From Sphingobium sp. (GTDB lineage: Bacteria > Pseudomonadota > Alphaproteobacteria > Sphingomonadales > Sphingomonadaceae): DNA of 10,833 bases. Position 1 is the first letter of the stretch, and every line of letters begins with the position of its first letter. The stretch covers positions 1-10,833 of the forward strand of contig JAGIAA010000055.1 in NCBI GenBank assembly GCA_017745115.1. Direction: 5' to 3'. The position numbers were made by a program, and so were the translations under genes. This document shows, one piece after another, positions 6,768 through 10,833 of the stretch. A model generated the notes under the pieces. The model saw only the letters and a list, made by a program, of their open reading frames with translations, was not told the origin of the DNA and ran no database searches.

Positions 6768-7211
6768 TCACAGAAAATATTTGAGCTTCACGTCCAGCGA
6801 GCCGGACCCGGCCCCGACATGGAACTTCGCCGCTTCATATTTGGGCGGTCCGAAGCTCATGCCCGGGTTGCGCGAGAAGCCCACGCCCTCGCGCGGTATG
6901 CCCACGAAGGTGTCGACTTTGTTGTTGCTGTTCTCGTCATGGATGACCGCGAGCACATAGTCGCCGACCGGCACCTTGGCGAAATCCATATGCGCGCCGG
7001 GCCCGGCGGCCACGCTCGCCTTGAAGGCGGCGGGATCCTTCTCGCAATGGAGAAACAGCTTGGGATCGCGCGTCAGGCAGGCGCGGATCATGCCCTTGGC
7101 CGAGCGCAATCCCTCGAACTTGACCGCGAGCGCACCGGTCGCAGGCTCGTCGGCCGCCATGAGCGGCACCGCCAACAAAGCGATCGCAGCCGCCGTGAAC
7201 ATGGACTTCAA
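6768..7211 (-). CDS. Exported DUF2141 family protein
   Basis: This is a small periplasmic or secreted protein of unknown function. From a TTG start at 7211 it has 147 residues: a signal peptide (MKSMFTAAAIALLAVPLMAA, about 1-20), then a beta-rich DUF2141 domain. Signature segments are AVIHDENSNNKVD (88-100), an acidic Asn-rich loop reminiscent of a calcium-binding loop, and VGIPREGVGFSRN (103-115). Cys45 and Cys56 could form a disulfide. TTG 7211 overlaps the upstream stop as TTGA and has GGAGAG (7223-7218) at 6 nt spacing. ATG 7202 sits too far from it (15 nt) and would lose the lysine of the signal peptide, so I prefer TTG. The gene is coupled to the desaturase gene upstream. DUF2141 genes are often seen near lipid or carotenoid genes (from memory), which fits crtY nearby but proves nothing. 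Confidence 0.88.
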   Translation of the reverse strand: MKSMFTAAAIALLAVPLMAADEPATGALAVKFEGLRSAKGMIRACLTRDPKLFLHCEKDPAAFKASVAAGPGAHMDFAKVPVGDYVLAVIHDENSNNKVDTFVGIPREGVGFSRNPGMSFGPPKYEAAKFHVGAGSGSLDVKLKYFL

Positions 7212-7948
7212 CGCACGCTCTCCATCTTCTTGAATTCGCCTAGGCCATCGTCCGTGCCGCAGAGCCTGTCCCACACGCGGAAATAGAGCCCGTAATTGCA
7301 GCGATAGCGGTCATGATGGCGCTGGTGATGCGAGGCTGTGATGAGCCAGGCGCCCGCCGGCCCGCGTACCAGCCAGCGCGGAAACATCTCCCAGCCCATG
7401 TGATTGGTGACGCCCATCACGGTCATGATCGTGAGCACCGCGCCCAGCGCCGCGACGTGAATGGGGATGAGAAACACCAGAGCCGGGATCACCACCGCGC
7501 CGGTCAGCGCTTCCCAGGGATGGAAGCTCATCGCGGCCCAAGCGGTCGGCGGACGGCTATCATGATGCACGGCATGGGCGACGCGGAACCACCAGGGCAC
7601 ATGCATGAGCCGGTGCGTCCAGTAGAACCAGGTGTCGTGGGCCGCGAGAAAGGCGAGGACCGAGACGGGCAGATACCAGAGCGGAAAGGCATGGATGTCC
7701 GTATAGATCAGCGTCCAGCCGCGGTTCTGCCAGCCCCATGCGACGAAGCCGGCCGGCGCGCCATAGATGAAGGCACTCCACAGCGACCAGCGGATCTCGC
7801 GGCCGATCTGGGGATTGAGGCCGGCATAGAGGCCCGGCTGCACCGCGCGGGTGGCAAGCGCGAAACCGCCGCTCGACAGCAGGTAACGCACCGCGATGAT
7901 GCCGCTCATCGCGAGCATGGACACAAGGATCAGCGCGAGCGGCGACAT
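7208..7948 (-). CDS. Sterol desaturase / fatty acid hydroxylase superfamily membrane enzyme
   Basis: This is an integral membrane non-haem di-iron oxygenase (246 residues) that would hydroxylate or desaturate a lipid substrate using O2. The histidine clusters that bind the two irons are present: HDTWFYWTHRLMH (104-116), HAVHH (125-129) and SHHQRHHDRYRCNYG (206-220), with further conserved histidines at 143 and 183. Hydrophobic segments lie at about 4-24, 55-72, 88-103, 149-178. The protein is clearly longer than beta-carotene hydroxylase CrtZ (about 170 residues), which belongs to the same superfamily, so I do not call it CrtZ. The substrate (hopanoid, sphingolipid, fatty acid or carotenoid) is unknown. 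ATG 7948 has little ribosome binding site; a CCCTATAGG motif ends 8 nt upstream, which would give a near-leaderless mRNA if it is a -10 element. The DUF2141 gene overlaps its stop by 4 nt. Confidence 0.9.
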   Translation of the reverse strand: MSPLALILVSMLAMSGIIAVRYLLSSGGFALATRAVQPGLYAGLNPQIGREIRWSLWSAFIYGAPAGFVAWGWQNRGWTLIYTDIHAFPLWYLPVSVLAFLAAHDTWFYWTHRLMHVPWWFRVAHAVHHDSRPPTAWAAMSFHPWEALTGAVVIPALVFLIPIHVAALGAVLTIMTVMGVTNHMGWEMFPRWLVRGPAGAWLITASHHQRHHDRYRCNYGLYFRVWDRLCGTDDGLGEFKKMESVR

Positions 7949-7956
7949 GGGAACTG

Positions 7957-7965
7957 CCTATAGGG
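7957..7965 (-). promoter_or_regulatory. Possible -10 element (CCCTATAGG) directly upstream of the desaturase gene
   Basis: On the - strand CCCTATAGG ends 8 nt before the ATG at 7948, identical to the motif ahead of ctpA. With a normal distance from -10 to transcript start, the mRNA would begin within a few bases of the start codon, consistent with the absence of a ribosome binding site. CCTATAGG is itself palindromic, so it could also serve the + strand gene at 8047. No convincing -35 is seen. Confidence 0.3.
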
Positions 7966-8046
7966 CGGACATCCAGCCAATGCCAGACAGCCCCATGACC
8001 CCCGCAAATCTGTCGCTGGAACGCGAGTCATGCTACGGCTCACGTG

Positions 8047-8376
8047 ATGAAGCACGCCTTCCTCCGCGCAGCGGTCCACAATCTCGCCGACTTCATTGCG
8101 AACGGATACCGCACGCTGGTCGGCCAGACGGACGACCATAAAATCCTGGCCGAATTGAAGAAAAGGATGTCTGAGGGGGTTTCCGAAGACGCCCTAGTCC
8201 TGTTTCTGCGGGAAAGCGGCCTATCGCAAGGAGCAAGTTCCTTCTTCCTCCAGCAAGCTAGTTACGGATCAGCTTTCCAGTGCAAGACCATCGTTTTCGA
8301 AAGCAAGGCTTGGACGGAAGCTCACGAAGGGAACAAGAGACTGCACGCAGAAATAGACAGGCTTATCAAGGAGTAG
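8047..8376 (+). CDS. Hypothetical small protein, possible L7/L12 C-terminal-like fold, atypical base composition
   Basis: The 109-residue product has no signal peptide or membrane segment. The N-terminal 30 residues are unremarkable. The part from about 33 on (LAELKKRMSEGVSEDAL, then ESGLSQGASSFFLQQ, CKTIVFESKAWTEAHEGN, KRLHAEIDRL) resembles small proteins whose helix pairs and K-x-x-V-x-x-S-x-A-W signature recall the C-terminal domain of ribosomal protein L7/L12. This is recalled by eye, not by search, and no function follows from it. GC content is about 54%, against roughly 62-68% in neighbouring genes, and codon use is less GC-rich at third positions, so the gene may be a recent arrival. 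ATG 8047 is preceded by an in-frame GTG (8044), and no clear ribosome binding site is visible. It is divergent from the desaturase gene. I think it is a real gene, but the start is uncertain. Confidence 0.6.
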   Translation: MKHAFLRAAVHNLADFIANGYRTLVGQTDDHKILAELKKRMSEGVSEDALVLFLRESGLSQGASSFFLQQASYGSAFQCKTIVFESKAWTEAHEGNKRLHAEIDRLIKE

Positions 8377-8452
8377 GCCCGCGTCAGAGATGAGCTGGTA
8401 TACCGCCGGCGACGTGCCCGGGGACCGAGGCGCAGCCAAAACGAAGCGTCCT

Positions 8453-8483
8453 TTCAGCCGCGGTTCAGCCTTTGCGTTCAATC
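8453..8483 (+). promoter_or_regulatory. Direct repeats TTCAGCC with 11-nt period (possible response-regulator binding site)
   Basis: TTCAGCC occurs at 8453-8459 and again at 8464-8470, exactly 11 nt apart, followed by the related TTCAATC at 8477-8483. Seven-base direct repeats with 4-nt spacers, one helical turn apart, are the layout bound by OmpR/PhoB-type response regulators (established for that family). The site lies about 77 nt upstream of the small gene at 8560. Everything else in the 183-nt gap 8377-8559 looks featureless. The regulator, if any, is unknown. Confidence 0.35.
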
Positions 8484-8559
8484 ATGCCGCCGCTGCCGAG
8501 GATAGCGGACGTGAACAACCGCAATTCGTCCGCGCTCGGGGATGGGGAGACCAGTCGCC

Positions 8560-8739
8560 ATGAAGCATATGCCGCAATTCGCCTTTTACGCCGCCGCCGC
8601 CATCCTGCTCGTCGGATCGATGATCAGCCGGTCCGGGCCGTCCGGACACAGCCGCGCCGCTCTCTCGCTGTCGATGGACTCGGGCCATGTCAGCTTCAGG
8701 GCCGAGCTCGGCGCCGCCCTGCTCGCGCTGCGGCTCTGA
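8560..8739 (+). CDS. Small hypothetical membrane or exported peptide
   Basis: This is a short gene of 59 codons from ATG 8560 (in-frame ATG 8542 would add six residues). The product begins MKHMPQFAFYAAAAILLVGS, a charged start plus one hydrophobic segment (about 8-24) that could be a membrane anchor or an uncleaved signal. A Ser/Arg-rich middle and a hydrophobic end (LGAALLALRL) follow. GGGGAG at 8544-8549 is a ribosome binding site with 10 nt spacing. I do not recognise a family. Two points favour a real gene: possible regulatory repeats upstream, and a strong hairpin whose left arm contains its stop codon, facing a convergent gene only 6 nt away. A chance ORF in high-GC DNA remains possible. 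Confidence 0.45.
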   Translation: MKHMPQFAFYAAAAILLVGSMISRSGPSGHSRAALSLSMDSGHVSFRAELGAALLALRL

Positions 8740-8762
8740 CCGCCGTCAGGCGATCAGAGCCG
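8731..8762. terminator. Hairpin spanning both convergent stop codons (possible bidirectional terminator)
   Basis: CGGCTCTGA (8731-8739) pairs perfectly with TCAGAGCCG (8754-8762), and inside it CGCC (8741-8744) pairs with GGCG (8749-8752) around a GTCA loop. The result is a 13-bp stem with a single C/A mismatch. The TGA stop of the + gene is in the left arm and the - gene's stop (TCA, 8746-8748) is in the loop. No T-run follows on either strand, so termination strength is uncertain. Confidence 0.6.
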
Positions 8763-9483
8763 GAACCGCCACCGAAAGAATGGCGAAGATCGCGACGAGT
8801 CCCAGGCCGCCATATGCGGTGGCGCGATGCACGCGTCCGAGTGACAGCCAGTCGTTGATCATCAACAGGCCGAGCAGAGGGAACAGGACCACGATCGGCA
8901 TCAGCTCGCCCGGCACCAGTCCTGCCACGACCCATCCCAGGCGGCCAATGGCGGCCGCACTCAGGATGATCGAGCCGAGCATCATCAACCGCTTGTGCGT
9001 TTCCACATCACGCCGCCAGCGCAGCGCCAGGTAGATGTAGCCCGCGAAACCTGCGACGGCACCGATGTCACGCACCATCTGGGCCGACCGACCGATCTTG
9101 AGGACGCTTTCCACCTCGGCCAGGGGCATTCCGGCCGCCAGCCGAATGGGGAACACCAGGACTGCGGCGACGGCGGTCGCAGCGAATATGCCCAGCGCGA
9201 GCCACATCCCCACCGAACCGAGCCGCCGGTGCAGCGCGGTTTGCCGAACATAGACGAGCGCCGACTGGACCAGGAGCAGCACGTACCAACTCGTCCCGAT
9301 GACGCCGTGCAGGAAAACATGCGCGGGAAGCGGCTTCTTCGCCATAAAGGCATTGAGGAAGAAGGTCGGCGCAAAGCCCGTCACGACGATAGCGAGCAGG
9401 AGAAGAGAAAACAGCAGGTAGAATGGACTGCGCGACCTGGCGACGCTGCGCGCACCAAGAACAGCCTGTGCAGAAGACCCCAT
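8746..9483 (-). CDS. Multi-pass membrane protein, DUF2306-like, unknown function
   Basis: This 245-residue integral membrane protein has about seven hydrophobic segments (roughly 24-44, 57-77, 91-111, 140-155, 168-188, 193-212, 223-243). Segments such as HGVIGTSWYVLLLVQSALVY, TALHRRLG, RRDVETHKRLMML and the paired histidines His56, His59, His85 and His163 resemble a broad family of uncharacterised bacterial membrane proteins, including DUF2306, in which histidines near the membrane surface suggest haem or metal binding. That role is not established, and the family name is a recollection. ATG 9483 has a strong ribosome binding site (GGGGGGAG on the - strand, about 7-8 nt spacing). A possible promoter (TTGTCG, 17 nt, TAGAGA) lies about 70 nt upstream. 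It is convergent with the small gene ending at 8739, with a shared hairpin. Confidence 0.85.
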   Translation of the reverse strand: MGSSAQAVLGARSVARSRSPFYLLFSLLLLAIVVTGFAPTFFLNAFMAKKPLPAHVFLHGVIGTSWYVLLLVQSALVYVRQTALHRRLGSVGMWLALGIFAATAVAAVLVFPIRLAAGMPLAEVESVLKIGRSAQMVRDIGAVAGFAGYIYLALRWRRDVETHKRLMMLGSIILSAAAIGRLGWVVAGLVPGELMPIVVLFPLLGLLMINDWLSLGRVHRATAYGGLGLVAIFAILSVAVPALIA

Positions 9484-9553
9484 ATACCCGCTCCCCCCAA
9501 TTACGAACGGCCGATCCGCCCATGAAGGCGGTCGACCGAATCGGAAGCGCGCG

Positions 9554-9582
9554 TCTCTACAGAGTGCCGATCAATTCGACAA
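9554..9582 (-). promoter_or_regulatory. Possible sigma-70 promoter of the membrane protein gene
   Basis: On the - strand TTGTCG (9582-9577) and TAGAGA (9559-9554) are separated by exactly 17 nt, in the 128-nt gap upstream of the gene starting at 9483. Both hexamers deviate from consensus. Just upstream of the -35, GCTA-N6-TAGC (9587-9600) forms a small inverted repeat that could be an operator. The rest of the gap shows nothing more. Confidence 0.3.
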
Positions 9583-9611
9583 GCTGGCTATTATGTTAGC
9601 AATCTAAGCAC

Positions 9612-9893
9612 CTATTTCTTCGGGACCTTGCCCAGTTCCTTGGCCTCGTCGACAAGATGATCCTTGGTCTTCTCGCCTTGGTTGCGCAGCGCTTCGGCCT
9701 CGTTATGCGCGGCCGCCGCGTTCGGCGATCCGGCCGCAACGGCTTCCTTGAGATCGGCCTCGGCCTCGTAGCTCTTGTCGATCGCCTTGGCCTGCTGCTT
9801 CACTTCCTTCTGCGCCTGGCTGTCGCAGCCCGAAAGAGCGAGGCCTGCCGCCAGCAGACCGCCCGCCAGTGTCGCGCTCAAAATCGTCTTCAT
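9612..9893 (-). CDS. Small outer-envelope lipoprotein of unknown function
   Basis: The 93-residue product starts MKTILSATLAGGLLAAGLAL and continues with a lipobox LSGC, so Cys23 or thereabouts would be lipidated after signal peptidase II cleavage; the Asp at +2 (CDS) is the classic inner-membrane retention signal in E. coli, though that rule may not hold here. The mature part is almost entirely polar and helical (QAQKEVKQQAKAIDKSYEAE, NEAEALRNQGEKTKDHLVDE), with a Lys-rich end. I do not recognise a specific family; small helical lipoproteins of this kind are often stress-related. ATG 9893 has an excellent ribosome binding site (GGAGGA on the - strand, about 7 nt spacing), which rules out the longer in-frame start at 9965. 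It is divergent from crtY, and promoters for both must lie within the 119-nt gap, where I could not identify them confidently. Confidence 0.85.
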   Translation of the reverse strand: MKTILSATLAGGLLAAGLALSGCDSQAQKEVKQQAKAIDKSYEAEADLKEAVAAGSPNAAAAHNEAEALRNQGEKTKDHLVDEAKELGKVPKK

Positions 9894-10012
9894 AAGCCTG
9901 TCCTCCTGCATCGCGGTCGCTTGGCGTGCCTTTCTTGCAGGCCGGGAACGCGCATAGGTGCACATTGGCTCCCCGGTTCCCTTGGACGTCCGCCTCCGCT
10001 AGGGCTGGCGCG

Positions 10013-10833
10013 GTGAGCAGCGAGCGACCCATCGACATCGCGATTGCGGGCGGCGGCCTGGCCGGCGGCCTCATCGCGCTCGCGCTGCGGGCACGGCGGC
10101 CGGACCTGCGCGTCGTCCTGATCGAGAGTGGCGACACGGCGGGCGGCAATCACATCTGGTCCTGCTTCGAGAACGATGTCGCACTTGCCGACCGCTGGCT
10201 GATCGAGCCGCTCATCGTGCATGGCTGGGGTAGCCATGAGGTGCGCTTCCCGGGCTTCGAACGCATCCTGTCCGGCGGCTATGCGAGCCTGTCTAGCGAG
10301 CGGCTCGACGCGGCGTTGCGCGACGCACTGCCGCCCGGCGACCTCCTGCTCGGCGCGCAGGTCACCGGGCTCACGCCGACGCGCGTCACGTTGGCCGACG
10401 GGCAAACCTTCGATGCGGGCGGGGTCATCGACTGCCGCGGTCCGGGAGATATGACGGCGCTCGATCTCGGCTGGCAGAAGTTCGTCGGCATGAGCTTGAA
10501 GACGGACGCGCCGCACGGCCTCACCCATCCGATCATCATGGACGCCACGGTCGATCAGGCCGAAGGCTATCGCTTCGTCTACGTCCTGCCCTTCTCCGCC
10601 AGCGAGCTGTTCATCGAGGACACTTATTACACCGTCGGCCCGGAGCTGGCGGTGAACGCGCTCAAGGCCCGCATCGCGGACTATGCCGCTGCACAGGGTT
10701 GGACCGGTACGCCCGGCGACCGCGTCGAGACCGGCGTGCTGCCGGTCTGCATGGGCGGCGATTTCGAGCGCTACTGGCGCACCTCTCCGCACGGCGTCGC
10801 CAAGGCGGGCCTGCGCGGCGGCTTCTTTCACGC
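10013..10833 (+). CDS. crtY: Lycopene beta-cyclase CrtY (partial, cut by window end)
   Basis: This flavoprotein cyclises the psi ends of lycopene into beta-rings, giving beta-carotene, the precursor of sphingomonad carotenoids such as zeaxanthin and nostoxanthin. The first 273 codons are present and open to the right edge; the family is about 380-390 residues, so roughly the last 110 are missing. Visible motifs: the dinucleotide-binding IAIAGGGLAGGLIALAL (9-25), GGNHIWSCF (44-52), VIDCRGPGD (138-146), QKFVGMSLKT (155-164), and FVYVLPFSASELFIEDTYY (188-206), which contains the cyclase E-D-T signature. The start is GTG 10013 with AGGG 8 nt upstream; no better start exists. The usual partners crtI and crtB would be expected to the right. 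No frameshift or missing motif is seen in the visible part. Confidence 0.95.
   Translation, partial: MSSERPIDIAIAGGGLAGGLIALALRARRPDLRVVLIESGDTAGGNHIWSCFENDVALADRWLIEPLIVHGWGSHEVRFPGFERILSGGYASLSSERLDAALRDALPPGDLLLGAQVTGLTPTRVTLADGQTFDAGGVIDCRGPGDMTALDLGWQKFVGMSLKTDAPHGLTHPIIMDATVDQAEGYRFVYVLPFSASELFIEDTYYTVGPELAVNALKARIADYAAAQGWTGTPGDRVETGVLPVCMGGDFERYWRTSPHGVAKAGLRGGFFH

Noticed and set aside
7208..7948. Desaturase-family gene as beta-carotene hydroxylase crtZ because crtY is nearby
   Set aside because: The protein is about 70 residues longer than CrtZ and its histidine pattern fits the sterol desaturase branch; crtY is about 2 kb away on the opposite strand.
9944..9981. GGAAC/GTT boxes between the lipoprotein gene and crtY as an EcfG general-stress promoter
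   Set aside because: The spacing between the boxes is about 25 nt on either strand, too long for that sigma factor; the GGGAAC/GTTCCC inverted pair is short and probably chance.
9890..10831. 313-codon - strand open frame opposite crtY
   Set aside because: It is a shadow of crtY, whose frame shows FAD-binding and cyclase motifs.

Overview
This window looks like chromosomal DNA of an alphaproteobacterium of the order Sphingomonadales (Sphingomonas, Sphingopyxis, Sphingobium and relatives). The reasons are the high GC content, the gene order rsfS-rlmH-envC-ctpA, the family-typical protein sequences, a carotenoid gene (crtY), and two palindromic dispersed repeats of the kind I remember from sphingomonad genomes. 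The genus assignment is inference. I see no tRNA, rRNA, CRISPR array, insertion sequence, phage or plasmid gene.

Left part (1-5874, + strand). This is a compact run of co-oriented genes. It starts with the 3' end of rsfS (ribosome silencing factor) and rlmH (23S rRNA methyltransferase). Next come envC (a degenerate LytM protein that activates cell-wall amidases) and ctpA (an S41 processing protease with a PDZ domain). These are followed by dsbB (disulfide-bond quinone reductase), coq7 (ubiquinone biosynthesis hydroxylase), a secreted four-cysteine protein of unknown function, an ASCH-domain protein and a DUF1348 (NTF2-like) protein. Several junctions overlap by 4 nt (GTGA, ATGA) or are only a few bases apart, which suggests translational coupling. 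DsbB passes electrons to ubiquinone and Coq7 makes ubiquinone, so the dsbB-coq7 pair is functionally coherent.

Middle part (5889-7948). A family-2 glycosyltransferase on + ends just before a 92-nt imperfect palindrome. Facing it on the - strand is a two-gene unit: a sterol-desaturase/fatty-acid-hydroxylase family membrane enzyme, then an overlapping exported DUF2141 protein.

Right part (8047-10833). This is a looser, more variable region. It holds a lower-GC (about 54%) small gene of unknown function and a short putative membrane peptide gene. That gene is convergent with a multi-pass membrane protein gene, and a strong hairpin spans both stop codons. A small lipoprotein gene follows on -, then the first 273 codons of lycopene beta-cyclase crtY on +, cut off by the window end.

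Most of the window is ordinary housekeeping and accessory content, and I do not see a convincing new defence or mobile system. The points most worth a second look are: the repeat element that is read in frame at the 5' end of envC; the stop-codon-spanning hairpin at 8731-8762; the compositionally odd orphan at 8047-8376; the 11-nt-period direct repeats at 8453-8483; and the dsbB/coq7/secreted-cysteine-protein cluster.
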